A stretch of 64,000 nucleotides of DNA, taken from positions 124,001 through 188,000 of the forward strand of contig SAXG01000030.1 in NCBI GenBank assembly GCA_012932865.1, read 5' to 3'. Each line of letters begins with the position of its first letter. Within the stretch, counting starts at the first letter, position 1. The position numbers and the translations under genes are program-made. The notes under the pieces are model-generated. The model was not told the DNA's origin. It was given only the letters and a program-made list of their open reading frames with translations, and did no database searches. Below are positions 15,066 to 28,623 of the stretch, one piece after another. The DNA comes from Amylostereum areolatum (Eukaryota > Basidiomycota > Agaricomycetes > Russulales > Stereaceae).

Positions 15066-15808
15066 CGCGCACCGTAAGCACTGCTATTCTCGACGGAGAA
15101 AATCTCCACACACCTATACGAACGGCCTACACGTCGCGACGAGAGAGAATGTCCAGCGATTCGGATAGAGCGGGATGAAAGAAAGAAGCAGGACGCGTCT
15201 GTGGCTGGTCACTTCAGTGGCGTCGCGTCCAGAACACTTTGTCCCACGTAATCAGATTTGACTTATGTCCTTGATGAAGGTTTCGCGTCGACGAACAAGA
15301 GGCATGCGTTTGGTACAGACGATACAAACAAAGTACTACTAATACGACAACAGGGTGATATATACAAAGTCCCAGAAAGCGAAGAAACTCCAGGATAACA
15401 ATTTCGATTGGGAACCAAGGGGAAGTCTTGGGGCTGGCACGCGGTCACGACCCGGTACGCCTGCAAGGCAAGAGAACGTTCAACGCTTCGGACACCTAGC
15501 CAAAGAGATAAACCAAGAATACAAAACTGTCAGCGGCAATTCATGCAGTTCCATCCACAGGAAACACTCACGCGACTCAGGATCGCACGTCAATCACGAA
15601 GCGTATCGATCTGCCCGGCAGGACCAGGGACCTACACATACAGGCCAAAGGGTATGCCCAAAGTGAAGTGAGTAGGGGGAAGACCTTCCGTGGACGACTG
15701 GAAGACCTCTTCCCCCTCGAGTCAGAGACGATTGTGCCGGAAGAGGGCGCGAAGAAGGACGGAGAACGCTTCAACAACATTTGCACTTGTCGGGTCGCGA
15801 GCGAAATG
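15066..15808. other. Intergenic, no gene seen
   Basis: Upstream of the Rad26-like gene and downstream of UPF2. Frames here have no recognisable domain. Confidence 0.4.
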
Positions 15809-18800
15809 CTACCCTGCTAGACGAATCTTGATAGGGCGGTTCTTCGCTTCGAGGGCTGAAGGTGCTGTGATTAGCGGGGGATACGCACACGAAGAGGTCC
15901 AACAAACCTTTGAGCTCTTCAGCCTCCTCTCGTTGTTCATAGTCGAGAACCAATCGCTTGAGATGCTGGTGCTCAACCTTGTCTTGCATCTGCGCCGACC
16001 TTGTCTGGATAGCCAGTGTTGACTCGGACGGGATGGCAAGCTGCCGTATCTGCACCCCCGAATCATTAGAACGATGCGCCGGTACCATAAAACATAGCGA
16101 ACGAACCTGTTGCTTGTTTCCTCTCTTCGTGAGCATGGTGAAGTTCATGATTCCTGGTCCAGACTCCGAAGAGTCCCCGTCGTCGTCTTCGCCGTCAGCG
16201 CGCTTTTTACGAGCACCAGCGGGAAGGACGGCCGATTCCCAAAGCGCCTGGGCCGTGCGCCGATCGACCTTCCTCGACTCTGCGGAGGTATCCGTGACCA
16301 TCTTGGCGAGCTCTTTGGCGAACTCGGCCTCGGCCTCTTCAGACGGCCCTAGATTTTCTTGAACGTCCATGACAACGACGGCGGGCTCGGGAGAGGGTCC
16401 ACGATCTTCGATCTGCCCCAGAAACAGTGGAGGTAAGAACAAAGTCAGCGACATGATGTTATGAAACGTACCGGAGATTCCGCGGTACCGCTATCTCCGT
16501 CTTCCTCCTCTTCCTTATGACCCAAACGGCCTTGCTCGCCATCTTCATCGCCACTGTCGTCGCCGCTATCGTCCGCTTCTGTCGATGCCACTGTGCTGAA
16601 GATCAGCGCCGGCAATCTCTTTAGTGATATATACGATACTTACGTCCAGCACTCTGAAACGCCGTGGTGAACATGGTGTCCACCAATGTAGCTGCTTCTT
16701 CGATCGACTTCGGCATGGGCATCTTCGGTCTCAGTGCCTGCACAGAGAGCCACACGTCAGTCAACTTGGCCCCTCAGTAACAATAGATACAAGAACATTT
16801 ACCTCCATCGAGTCAGACACCATGAACTCCACGTCCATGGGGAGCGGGTCCTTGCATAGAATATAATACTAGCCCCACAGTTAGTTACACAATACGGACA
16901 TCCAACCAAGACGACTGACCTGGAAGAAAATCAAGAAATTGTCCAACTTTTTCTTCTGAGAGCCGCGGTCGAAGCACATGCCGCAAGTGTCGAGCAGCAC
17001 GCAAACGAGGCGCACGCGAAAGAAGTCATCCGGCATATCGACCACGCAGGGGAATTGATGTAGAGGGTGGCCCTCGGCTACGACCAACCTTGTCAGGATA
17101 AAGGCGAAGTGGAGGAGCAAAAACAGCACTCACGATGTCCGAACGTCACAAGCGACCATAGCGCGTCGAACAGGAGTCCCGATCCGATGAGCCTATAGAT
17201 ATACAGCTCTCCAAGGTACTTCATGGTGGCCACTCTCCGCTGGTTGGCGCTGTACACGTTCTGCTCGAGACCGCGCCGAACATCCTCCAAAATCTGGTCC
17301 ACAACGGCGACAGCGAACTCGGGGTGGTATCGCTGCAAGTCGTAGGTGAGCATCGCCAACAGTGCTACGTTGCTGAACTTGATCTTGTAAGGTTTCGTGA
17401 AGACTTTGTGGAGGTGGCGCACAACGACAGGGTCCTCCCAATCCAGCTTCCTGATGAGTTTCAGCACCTTGTCGATCGTTTTCTTGGCCAAGAGGTCGTA
17501 GATGAGGTGGCGAATAAAGAGCTCCATGGGCGTGCGTTCTTTTTCCTGACGGGGCGCCCTTTCGGGTGGGTTCGCTTGATAGTACGCGTTCTCGAGCATC
17601 AATATCTGGCGTTGATCAAAATGTTGTAGGCTTTGCTTCCGTTTCATGAGCTCTAGCTACAGAAACAAAATCAGTACTTTATGCTGTTTACGTGGAAACA
17701 CGTAGACTTACCATTGTACTAAAACGTTGCTTCGTCTCGTCGTGCCTTAGCAGAAACCGCCCGCATCCCTCCAGCAGAAGAGCGAGGTTGTCCACATTTG
17801 TACCAGAAAAGTCATCCAGGCAGACCTTGAAGATGTGTAGGAATCAGGTGTGGCGGAACGACTTTGAATTTTGTGAGGTTCGACAGGTAGGTGATGTTCT
17901 GGTTACAATGGATCAGGTAAAGTTTACGAGACACAGGTAGATTCCGTACCTTCAGCCTGGTCTCCGCGAGTTCCTTTACGACGTTCTTCTTCCTCTGAAG
18001 ATAACGGAACTCCTCATCGACCTGATATGCATATTAAATCGGACCAGGCTGATGACAAGGGTGCACGAACAGCGGCAACAAGCTCAGAACCGATGTCCGG
18101 CATATACCTGTTCAACGTAGCTACGAATCGCGAGTAGTGAGGCAATAGGTCGGTCCGATTCTTCGGCACTTGTGTCAAGAACTAGACATCGGATGTTCAG
18201 TGGGTTTCGTTCATATGGAACAGGGGAGGGGACGGCTACCTTGATGAGACGTTTCCGAGCCGCCTTTGAATTCAAGAACGCGAAGTCAACGGCGGCCTGG
18301 TCTATAAGGGAGCGATTCGTGCAGTCGGGAAGACGGGCGAGAAGAGCGGTGAGCAGTTGTGATGGCCCTTGAGGGGCGAGAATTGGTGTGGTCGCAGGTG
18401 ATGAATCTCTTGGCGAGGATGGGACGGGTGTAGCGGCTCTGCGAGAGCATGTCAGAACACGTATAGCCAAGAAGAGAGTGGCATCTGTACCTATCGTCCT
18501 CGTCGTCGGTATCGCTTTCTGGGGCAGACGCCTTTACCCCATTCACGGGTGCACCCGCCGAGTCTAATCCCGCCAATTCTTCTTCCAATTTGCGAACCTC
18601 CTCTTCCTCGGCCTTCTGTTTCTCCTCGTCGCCCATCTCCTCTTTGACCTCTTCCTTCCCGTCTTCGATACCCAATATACTCTTGGGTACGACTTCGCGC
18701 AGGTCCTGGATGTCCTCAAAAAATCGGCGCTCTTCTTCATCCTCCCACTTGCCGCCCAGCGCGGCCATGGCTAGATCATCGGCGTCGTCTGAGAGCAAGG

Positions 18801-20126
18801 ATGCGCTGGCACCACCGATCTGTATGGAGCTGTTGGCCTGTGAGGAGGTTGGAAGGTTGGGAAGTGGTAGGTAGAGGAGCTCCGATAACCTAAAGACCGA
18901 CAATTAGACATAAAACTCGGGAGCGACAAAAAAAAAACTCACGTTTGACAGCTGGCGAGCAACTTCTCGTAACTCTTCGTCATCTTTTCGTAAGCTTGTT
19001 GTCTATCTTCGAAAATCTCGCCAGAACGAATATATGCCTCGTGGTTACGTCGATCTTGCTCTTGAAGCCGCTGTAAACAATCATTAACCCAGTATGACTT
19101 CGCCATGCAACCGACGTACTTTGTGTTCGATGACGAGTTTCTTGGCAACGCTGTCGAAATAACCCTCACACATCTTCTTGAAGCGGTCGCGGATCTCTTT
19201 CTCGACTAGCTCCTCTTCTTCATTGGCCAGAGGAGGGAAAGCGCCATTCTCTTGCTGAGTTGTTTCGGCGGACAGCGTTCCTGGTTCGGCGGTGGGTGAT
19301 ATTTGCTTGGAGGCAGAGGATGGGGGTGTTAGGCCAAGGTAAGGGCGCGAGTAAGTCTTGAGGAAGGTGGTCAAGAGGGGCAGTGAGGAAAGGGAGGGAT
19401 CGTTTGACAGCTGCGAAAAATGTTAGCTCATCGAATAATGATCATCAGGGACCCAGCTCACCAGATCTCTGAGCGCCTTCATGATCCACTCGCCCCCGCT
19501 GCGACCGGGTGCGTCTTTGATCACACCGACAAGGGCGAGCTCGGAGCAGACACGAAATACGGGGCGCTGCCTCGCCACACGCGTTGCCTCTTCCTTGTCC
19601 CGTTGCTCCGGTGTCATAGAGGACAATGCACTTCGCGGTGTTGGCGCGAGTGCCGTCGCAAGACTGGCTGTGAGGGCAGGTGTGAATGCATTGGGAAAGC
19701 GTCGGTGTAACGCTGAAACGATCTTGCCGGGATTGAGCAAAAAAACAAGTATACGCAGAACAAGTAGATCAGCGCACCTCCGTGGCGCTCCAAACGTCCC
19801 TCTCCGTCTTGCAGCGGGCGAGCCCCTCGGGTATTGCACCGGCGATCTCGTCAATGTACTTCTCAAGGGCGAGTGTGTCGATGTCCTTGAGGATCTGGTC
19901 GTGATTGTCGGTGCCGATGGACAGTCGTATGCGCTTTATGAGGGCGGTGTGCCGTTTTAAGGAAGAATCCAGCGATTTTGCAGCTGCTACCAGCCGTGAG
20001 AGCGAGGAAGACCACCCAGGCTAGAAGCGACGTACCACCCCCTCCGCCGGTAACATTGAGTTGTTTGAGCTGCGCGCGCTTGAGAAGGCGCGCCCGTTCT
20101 TCTTCGACTTTGGACCCGTTCTCCAT
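15809..20126 (-). CDS. UPF2: UPF2/NMD2, nonsense-mediated mRNA decay factor
   Basis: A multi-exon minus-strand gene starting MENGSKVEEERARLLKRAQL (ATG at 20126), with an intron about 20,040-19,990 before KSLDSSLKRHTALIKRI. Three MIF4G domains can be followed: the first around 19,870-19,400 (KIVSALHRRFPNAFTP); the second around 18,400-17,700; and the third including FIRHLIYDLLAKKTIDKVL, DWEDPVVVRHLHKVFTKPYK and FRVRLVCVLLDTCGMCFDRG. An acidic linker follows, then the C-terminal UPF1-binding tail with MNFTMLTKRGNKQQ and the end PIKIRLAG. UPF2 bridges UPF1 and the UPF3/exon-junction complex in the cytoplasm. Length and domain order are as expected and no lesion is visible. Confidence 0.93.
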
Positions 20127-21062
20127 GTTCTCCAGAAAAAATGATGCGTGCTGAATGCTCAGATATCCATGGGTAGAAGAGAAAGGATAAAGTCGGTCCG
20201 AGTGTCGAGCCTCCTGCGCACTGTGATACTAGGAACGATGAGGCAAGCTGAGGACGATGTTGCTCACTGTCGGCAGCGGCGGCGGCGAGAGTCAACAGAC
20301 GTCGGTCCCGCTCCCGCGCCGACAGCCGCCGCGAGTCACAAGTCACGGATCACCGTCACGTAACGGTTTCATGCGTGACTGCGGGCTCGCCACGTCACGG
20401 CGGTTACTGACCGGCACGCCAATTCAAACTCCGAAAGTGTCCACAGCGTTTCGACATGTCGAGCCTTTCTCCACTTGCGAGGATGGTCTGCACAGTTTCC
20501 AGCGACCTCGCACACAAATAAAATAGTTTGAGAGTATGTAAAATCATCTAAAATGGCATTGTTCATTTTGTTCAGAGCAGAAGTTCAAAATTGTACGTTT
20601 AAACGTCGAAATACGTCAGGAGCAAGCTCCTGAAGACATATATTGCAATTCTGTTCTGAACAAAACCGATCAACCGATTTTAACTGATTTATCGAGGGCA
20701 TCCAGGTTAGAGCCCAACAGGTTCTGAACTGGGTTCTGAACTGGGTTCTGAACCAAGTCGGGACAGGTTCAGGACAGAGTTCAGAACCTGAGTGTGACAG
20801 GGTGTAACGCACGGACGGTATCGGACCTCATGCCTTGTGGCGGTGGCCCCCGACGTTCTGTCTATTGTCCTTAAAACAATTGACACAATAGACCGTTGCC
20901 TCTCCTCCTCACGTGCGAGTTATCTGAGGTTTATAAAAGACAACTGTCAGTCTGTTGTTGTACTCCTCCCCCCTTCCCATTTCCCCGTGATCATCTTCTC
21001 CAGGTGTGACCCCCAACGCGCACTCTCAGTTTCTGCTGCTTCAAGTTCCGCCCTGCCACTCG
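20127..21062. other. Boundary of conserved genes and transposon island
   Basis: The 5' flank of UPF2, then A/T-richer DNA. At about 20,719-20,790 the unit GGTTCTGAACT is repeated three times in tandem, followed by the inverse copy AGTTCAGAACCTG, making a possible hairpin. This could be the subterminal part of a KDZ-type element, but no end could be matched to a partner. Confidence 0.35.
20717..20792. repeat. Tandem and inverted GGTTCTGAACT repeat
   Basis: Three direct copies of a GGTTCTGAACT unit, with a reverse-complement copy about 35 bp further on. Short, within the left edge of the transposon island. Confidence 0.7.
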
Positions 21063-22560
21063 ATGGCGACCTTCGACGCAATCAACAATGCACTCCGACT
21101 TGCAGGCGGGTCAGCATTTTTATTTCAGGACATCGAGCACTTCATCCGCTATGCCCGCCGACTGAAACCAGAGATCCTGCTTCACGCACATGGCAACACA
21201 AGTATTCCACCCGTCGTTCTTCCACGCTATTTACTTGACTTCCTGCGGCGGATGCTTTCTGCACCGGACCTTGAAACCATTGTTGGATATTGGATGGCAT
21301 TGAAGGAGTTGGTTTGGATGGATGGTCTGACCGAGCTTTCGGTTGAAGAGGCAGAGAACTTTCAGAAGTTCGGGAGGATGGGGTTGGACACAAGAGGGAT
21401 GGATCTAATCAGTGCGTGTTGACCGTCTAACCTTTACTCTGTCTTCTTATCTTCTCTCTAGGCGATTATATCTTCTATCCTCCCGTCCACACTTGCAACA
21501 AGTGCGGTGCCCTTCTCAAGAGAGGCTCACGCTATCCTGTCGTGTACTTTACACGTGACCGCGGTGCGCGTGCAGCCTACACTACTTCACTTCTTTGTAC
21601 TGGGACGTTCATCCTTCTTTCTCTCTCGGGCCACAGGATTCATATTAAAACAGGGTGTAAGATACGCTACCATCCCAACTACTATATCACCGATGGTGTG
21701 CGGTGCTACTACGGTGGTGTCCCCGACGCTATTCAGTTCGAGAAACACGCGTACATCGAGACTGAGCTTTGCGAACTCTTTACGATGTGTACGTTGTTTG
21801 CATGGTATGTACTATCTCTTACTTTGGCTTATCTCACTCCTGATGTATTTCATAGGGTCTCAGGGGCAAAACTGTGCCAAGATTTACAATGCTGCACTTG
21901 CACAGCCAAAGAGTGGGGCAGCTCGACCCGACGACTGGCCCGACACATACACCTTCACACTCGGTACAGAACAAGTGTGGCGCATTTTCTTTCTCAATGC
22001 GATACTACGGGACCATGCCGAGCAAGGTAGCTGTCTCACTCTCTCCGATGCAGGAGAACAAGAACCTCGTCTGCAGGCTGCGATGGAGGCGCGCACCATG
22101 CGCATGATCGAGGTCGGCCAGCCGCACAAAATGCATGCATGCACAGTTTGTGAGCGCTTTATACCGAGTCATTCTGGTGAGGGGCATCTGGGTCTTCGTA
22201 CGTCGCCCGTATTCTTCCAGCCCTTATCTACTGTTGATCAGACTGATATAGGGTCTCTCCGAGCTGTCGTCACCGATGGGGTATCTATCGGACATCCATG
22301 CTGTGGCATGCACAACTGTACAAAGCCACTCGTCAACAATCGTCACCACTTCTGTGAAGATCACATTGAGGAGGCGTCGGTCTGTGCTATTGTTTCATGC
22401 AATGAGCCTGTGCGTCCTGGTCATCGCACCTGCACTCAACCTGACCACATATCCCTTGAAATGTACCGGGAAGCCCGTGGGAAGGCCTTCTTCCAGTTGC
22501 AGCAGCGCCTCAAACGGAATGGGGTCTCTCATGCCGTGCATTCCGATATAGCCCAGTTAC
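21063..22560 (+). pseudogene. KDZ-transposon CxC5/CxC6 cysteine-cluster protein, 3' truncated
   Basis: Spliced exons starting MATFDAINNALRL encode a helical N-terminal region and then Cys clusters known from basidiomycete KDZ transposons. The CxC5-like segment has HTCNKCGALLKRGSRYPVV and a later RYHPNYY..GVRCYYGG stretch followed by KHAYIETELCELFT. The CxC6-like segment has GHPCCGMHNCTKPL, RHHFCEDH, CAIVSCNEPV and TCTQPDHISLEMY. These clusters normally lie N-terminal to, or with, a KDZ transposase domain. Here the frame runs straight into an LTR at 22,561 and no KDZ domain follows on this strand, so the gene is broken. Introns at about 21,421-21,462, 21,790-21,855 and 22,210-22,250 are plausible. 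Confidence 0.75.
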
Positions 22561-22981
22561 TGTCAGAAACACAGTTTATGAGACCGATGAACCGCCTAAG
22601 TCGCGACGATGGGAGGAGCGAGAAGAAAATAGATTCGAGAGTGCCGGGGTCTAGGGTAGTGCAACGTGCGCTACAGTACCGTATGACGAGATGGACAGTC
22701 TAGGGAAAAGGGAAGAGAAACACTGTCCTTATATACAAGTGGGAACGATGGTGCGATGCTGATGCGATAGTGGTGCGAGCGGGGGGAACAATAGGAAAGG
22801 AGTCATGGGGCGGAGGACGAAGGTCCGGAGCAGTGATGTCATAGATAAGGATGCGGAACCCCGCTCGGAAGTCCGGGCAATGACGTCATTGAAGCATGTG
22901 ATGCAAGGGAAAGTCATGTGCCGTGACACGTCGCGTGTACGAGGTCTGCAAACGAAGAGAGAAATGGAGCGATCCGTGACA
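22561..22981 (-). repeat. 3' LTR of retrotransposon 1
   Basis: A 421-bp direct repeat of 29,241-29,660 with a TATATA segment near 22,730. In the element's coding sense it begins TGTCACGGATCG and ends TTTCTGACA. It abuts the truncated CxC5/CxC6 gene. Confidence 0.95.
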
Positions 22982-25046
22982 TTACCCCCCCTTTAAGACG
23001 CGCTTTCGCCTGGAGCGCAATGTCATCTGCAAGGGTAGATGCGAGAAAATCGTCAAAGGAGATGCCGAGGGAACGCACAGGACGGGGCGCGTTTGGATGG
23101 CGTTTGTGGAAGGCGACGATCATGTCGGTGACCTTTGAGAGCGAGGAGCGAGGGAGCCAGGTATTCTCGGAGTCAGGATAGCCTGCCCACTTGACGAGGT
23201 ATTGTATGCCTTTCTTGTTGCGGGTCGGCTTCGAGTCGATGATGTCTTCAACGTCATATTCTTCTTCGTCATCAACGAGGTCAGGCGGCGGTTGTTCATA
23301 GTTTGGACCATGTGCCGTTGTCTCCTTGTACGCGGTGAGCAGCGAAGCATGGAAGACTGGGTGGATTCTCCACGTCTTCGGCAGCTTCAGGCGGTAGTTC
23401 ACTGGGCTAATGACGTCAACGATCTCGAAGGGTCCAAATCGTTTGGCAGCAAGCTTAGCTTTCGGCCTCGTCGTCTTCAGGTTTTTGCCTTCGAGCCAGA
23501 CCTTGTCTCCAATGGCGAACAGTGTCGATTTGCTGATCGTGTCACCATTGTAGTGCTTTATTAAGTCCGATGCGAGGGCAAGGCTGGCTTTGATCTCTTG
23601 TCGGACTTCTTCAAGTTGACGGAGGCGTTCTTCAACTGCAGGGACCTTTGAGGACGGGTTTACGGATGGGTACATCTTGGGGAGGAAGCCGTAGAGGACT
23701 TCAAAGGGAGCCTTTCCAGTCGCTGCATGGGTGCAAGAGTTGTGAGAAAACTCGAAGAAGGGCAACCACTTCACCCAGTCGTCTTGACGGTAGTTGCAGA
23801 ATACTCGCAGGAACTGCTCGAGGTTCTGGTTCTCGCGTTCGGTTTGGCCGTCTGTCTGTGGGTGATACGCTGTGCTGAGGGCGGACTTGATCCCGAGTTT
23901 CTCGTTGAGTGTACGCATCACCTGTCCAGCAAATTGGGGTCCACGATCCGAGATGATCTTGTCTGCTAAGCCGTAGTGTCGGTATACCTTATCGAAGAGA
24001 ATGTCGGCCGTGCCATCGCTGGTGATCTTCGTTGTACATGGGGTGGTAACCACCATCTTGGTGAGGCGATCGACCACGACATTGACGGCGTTATAGCCTT
24101 CGCAGTCAGGGAGTTCGACGATGAAGTCGGTGGAGATGACGCCAAATGGTCGATCGGGTACTTCGTTTGGGATCATGTCGACGTGGGGTCGGCTGCTCTG
24201 TGTCTTCGTCGACTGGCAGGTTGCGCATCCTGCTACAAAGTCGCGGACAAAGACAGACATGCCAGGCCACCAATATTCACAACTCACAAGCTCGTAAGTC
24301 TTGAAGCGACCGGGGTGTCCAGCCAGGGGCGATTCATGGTATATTTTGACAATGTCGCGTCGCAACTCGTCGTCTGCAGGGACATATACCTTTCCTCTAA
24401 ACAGGACCAGGCCTTCTTCGTAGTTCCACTCTTGAAGGTTCTTGACGAGTGTACGTGGTCCGTTTCGTAAGATGGCGTCCAGGGCTTGAACGACCTCGAT
24501 GTCCTTGGTTTTGCAGTCGCGGATACGTCGTCGGAGTTCGACATCACCGAGGGAGGTTACTGCTCCTGGCCTTGTTGCGCGTACTTGGAAGTACTTGGGG
24601 TCAAGCAAGACGTGCTCCTTGTTGTCGTTTTCAACACCATCCTTGTGATCGGGTCGTCGAGACATTGGATCCGGGCGGTGGGAAATTCCTGGTTTATGAA
24701 CGAGCGAGAAGTAAAATTGAGTGAGGAATAGAGCCCAACGTGCCTGTCGGCGGCTCAGCTTCTGTGCCGTCTTGAAGTGCTCCAGGTTCTTGTGATCTGT
24801 CCAGATTTCGACGGTGTCGGGGGCGCCTTCGAGGTAGTGGCGCCAGGCTTCAAGCGCACGGATGATCGCAAGCAGCTCCTTGTCGTAGATGTCGTAGTTC
24901 CGTTCCGGTTCCGATAGGGCCTTGGACAGATACGCCACTGGATGCCAGTGACCGTCGTCGCCTTTCTGCGAGAGTATACCTCCAGTAGCAAAGTCCGAGG
25001 CATCGACTTCAACGAGGTAAGGCTTCTTTGGGTCAGGCATGACCAA
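22914..25046 (-). pseudogene. Retrotransposon 1 pol: RNase H, integrase and chromodomain
   Basis: A 710-codon frame. RNase H begins around VEVDASDFATGGILSQK, with DKELLAIIRALEAWRHYL. The integrase zinc-binding part has HESPLAGHPGRFKTYELV and CATCQSTKT; the catalytic core has STDFIVELP, DRGPQFAGQ and TAYHPQTDGQTERENQNLEQ. The C-terminus is a chromodomain (YDVEDIIDSKPTRN, YLVKWAGYPDSENTWLPRSS) that targets integration to chromatin. The frame stops inside the LTR. It is separated from the RT frame by a one-base shift at about 25,100. Confidence 0.93.
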
Positions 25047-25080
25047 GACGGGGGAGGAAGTAAACGCAGCTTTCAGTGCG

Positions 25081-26700
25081 TCAAACGCAGTTTGGCAGTC
25101 CAGTCGACCAGTCCCATGTGCAGTCCTTCTTTGTCAGATCAAATAGGGGCCGTGCCACCTTGGAGAAGTCCTTGATGAAACGTCGGTAGAAGTTGCCAAA
25201 GCCGAGGAAGGATTGCACATCTTTGACCGTTCGTGGTGTCGGCCAGTCCTGAATACCAGCTACCTTGACGGGGTCCATAGCGATCTTGTCGTGCGAGATG
25301 ATGAGTCCGAGGTATTCGACAGAGTCTTGTTCAAAGACGCATTTCTCCGGTTTGAGGAAGAGGTCGTTGTCTTGCAAACGCTGCAGAACCTGCCGCACTA
25401 TGGCACGGTGTTCGTCCATGGTGCAAGTGAACACCAAGATGTCGTCCATGTAGATGATGACCTTGCCCGAGTCGATGAGATCCTTGAATAGTTCATTCAT
25501 CATTGCCTGAAATGTCGCAGGGGAGTTCATAAGCCCGAAAAACATCACCGTAGGTTCGAAGAGACCGCGATTCGTCTTGAACGCAGCCTTCCACTCGTCG
25601 CCTTCCTTGATGCGGACATTGTTGTAGCCCCAGCGAACATCCATCTTGGAGAAGATCTTTGCACCTTTGAGGCGGTCGACAATTTCAGAGATCAGTGGCA
25701 AGGGGTATTCATTCTTGACAGTGCCCTTGTTTAATTCTCGATAGTCCTGTACGGGACGCAGCTTTCCATCCTTTTTCTTCACAAAGAAGAACGGACTCGC
25801 CTGAGGTGACTTCGAAGGGCGGATATAGCCCTTCTTCAGGTGGTCGTCGAGGAAGGTGTCGAGTTCGATCTGCTCAGACGGTGAGAGGGGGTAGATCTTG
25901 CACGGTCTGGGTTCAAAGCCGTCTTTCATGTCGATAGCATGGTCCCATGGCCGTCGGTCAGGAAGTCGCTCGGAGGGTTTCTTGTCGAATACAGGCGCAA
26001 AGTCGCGGTACGGCAGGGGGACTAAGTCTTCAAAGGTTTGCGGGTGTGCGTTCTCTTTTGAATGCTCTGCAAGCTCCTGCGCTTTTGTAAAGCCCGCGCG
26101 GATGGGTATTGCATCTGGATTAGGACCATCGGTTTCAGGGAGGATTCCGGCGCGGCGTAGTCCATTGATCTCCCAGTCTCGGAATACCATGGGCTGCTCG
26201 TTGTCGTCTTCAGTGAAGAGTCGTGCGGGTAGAGGGGAGCGATGGACCGTGCGGACGCGAACACCTTTGACTCTGCGTGCAGGAATAACATAAGTGGGGA
26301 CTGGGGTCCAGGACACATATGTCGGCTCTGGGAAGGGATCGTCCACGACGAGAGGTGTCCTCGGGGTTTTACCTGCTTCAACCTTACGCTGTGATTGGAC
26401 CGATGATGGTTTCCGTGGCTTGGTTGCGAGGTTCGTCACAGGAGGTTTGGACAGAGTGCACGAGGGAGGGCAGCGGAGCATGTCAACACGGTCTTGTTGC
26501 CAGTCTATGGTGGGATTGTGCTCGTCGAGCCAGTCTGTTCCAAGGATCATGTCATGATCGCCGATGTCGGTGATGAAGAACTCAGCTTCTTCCTCATGGT
26601 ACAGCCCTTGAATCTTGCGAGTATATCCGGATCTGCTGGGTCGTTGTGTCAGCGTACCCAGCCCATGACGTTCTCGGTGCCATCCACATTACGCACGGGG
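25081..26700 (-). pseudogene. Retrotransposon 1 pol: end of protease and reverse transcriptase
   Basis: Reverse transcriptase with the fingers/palm signatures FFFVKKKDGKLRPVQDYREL, KMDVRWGYNNVRIKEG, FGLMNSPATFQAMMN and the catalytic VIIYMDDILVF. LGTDWLDEHNPTIDW marks the C-terminal protease region. A one-base shift (about 26,650) breaks the join to the DSGA protease part, and another (about 25,100) breaks the join to RNase H. Confidence 0.93.
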
Positions 26701-28238
26701 AACGGGTTTTCTAGTTTTCTTGTGGTGAGCTTCTTGCGTTCAACGAAGCTTCGGTTCAGGATAATTCCTTCTGCGCCGCTATCAAGCAGCGCGTCTGCGT
26801 CGATTTCTCTTTTGGTAACTCGTCCGATCAGCTTGACTTTGAGCGTGATCGATGGTGTTTGCCTGTTCTTGGTGACAGTAGACAGATACAAACACGGGGG
26901 ATACGATTGCTCACAGGTATGCATGGATGATAATACAGCGAAACGATTCGACGATGATACCAAAAGTCCTTTGCCTCCACCAGACGACGCGACTGGGGGG
27001 CGTTTCAAAAATCCTGTGATTCCAGGATGTCCTTCAACAGCGCTACTGCCTGCTCCTTGCCTTCCGCATCCAGATCCTTCAGCTGGCGAGTGATCGCCGC
27101 GATGGTTTTGGATGGGTCGGGAGCTGCTTTCGCAGTGGACAGAGCCGTGTTCGTCGGCAGGGGAGGGGCCTTGGACCCAGTCTCTACTGCGCCCACCCGT
27201 CGCACGCTCGAGTCGCGGTTGGGGCAGTCGCGAGAGACGTGACCGGCTTGTCGACACATGAAGCACTTGCCTTCGCGCATCATCTTTGCGCGCTCGTCGT
27301 CCGTCAGCTTTGCAGGGCGGGTCGAGGTGTTGGTGAAGGCGCCGACTCGGCGCGACGAGGAGTCGTTGGTCGAACCGTTCGAGGTGAGCGCGACAGCCCC
27401 CTTGGACTGACTGCTCTTCCTCTCCGGGTTCTCTTCGAGCCACTGGTGGTTGATGTGGCGGGCGCGCTCCTTCCACTCCGCGAGCTTGGTGGGGAATGGG
27501 TACGACCGGGCCACCTGCTTGCCGAGGTCACACTGAAGTCCCTTCTTGAAAAAGTGGATTAGCGCCTCGTCGTCGTACGCTGACATGGTTGCCAGCATCT
27601 CAAACTCGGTGATAAAGTCAGTGACAGTCCCGGGTGATCATTGCGAGCTCGTTGATCTTACGCTGAGCCTCTATCTTCGGATCGACGGGCACGAAGTCTT
27701 TGCCAAACCTCTCGAAGAGCTCTTTGTAGGAGCTATAGTGGAGTGTTGGGGGCGTGGGGTCGAGGGTGTCGGCGTCTTCCTTCTCGTCTTCGTCGGCGAA
27801 GAGTTCCATGCGGCGATGCGTGGCCCAGGCTTTCGCCGTGTCGTCCTCCATCAGGCTGAGGAGGAGCATCATCTTGGCGTCATCTGTGGCATAAACATCC
27901 TTGTTAACGCGCAGGAACATGCGGAGCTCGAGGGAGAACCGGAGGGTGTCGCGTCTATCGCCTTTGAATGGCTTTGGCTTGGGGCCGATCTCCCGCTTGG
28001 AGACGGCAGGTTTGGATTCGGCGTCGGACATCTTGTCGAAGGGGAGGGGGACAGTGAGGGATTGGGCGAGTTCTTGATCAAGGCGGCTGTAGGGTTTCTC
28101 GTCGGTGTTCTTCTGCTTCTTCAACTTCGTCCTCAACTTGTTTTGCAACAAGGAAGTCGGCGGGGGTGAGGAATTGCTGGTTATGATGCCATGACCAGTG
28201 ATCTTGGACGGGACTGAATGAAGTGGGCTGCCACTCAA
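26649..28238 (-). pseudogene. Retrotransposon 1 gag and protease N-part
   Basis: The gag starts MSGSPLHSVPSKITGHG; the capsid-like region has KPFKGDRRDTLRFSLELRMF. It runs to AMITRD at about 27,630, where a one-base shift leads into TDFITEFEMLATM. The nucleocapsid zinc knuckle is CFMCRQAGHVSRDC (about 27,210-27,260). After 27,000 a further frame encodes the aspartic protease, with DADALLDSGAEGIILN as active site. The gag frameshift alone would stop expression. Confidence 0.9.
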
Positions 28239-28623
28239 CTACTGATCGTCCTGGGGTTCCGTTCTTGTTCCGTCTATAGGCGTACCACTTCCCAGTTGTG
28301 TCGTTGTGGTTGATCCCTTCTGGGACTTCGATTACAGTACGTCGATGGGGTGGGGGCGAGTTGGTCGGAGGGGGGTTCAGGAAGCGCTGTAGAACGTCCG
28401 CAGCGGTGGCAAAATCCGATTCTTCGACGTAGGGTTGTTTGTCGCGGTCGTCGAAGTACCAGTCTTGACGTTGCCGGTTTGGTTCGTCGTGCAGCCAACG
28501 TACGGATTCCTTAGTCTGCTGCGAGGTGAGGATATAGTATTCTTCGGGACAGTAGTCTCGAAAGACACCTGGGGGAAGGTTCGGGGTGGGGGGACGAGGG
28601 GCTGTGGAGGATGTGATGATGGT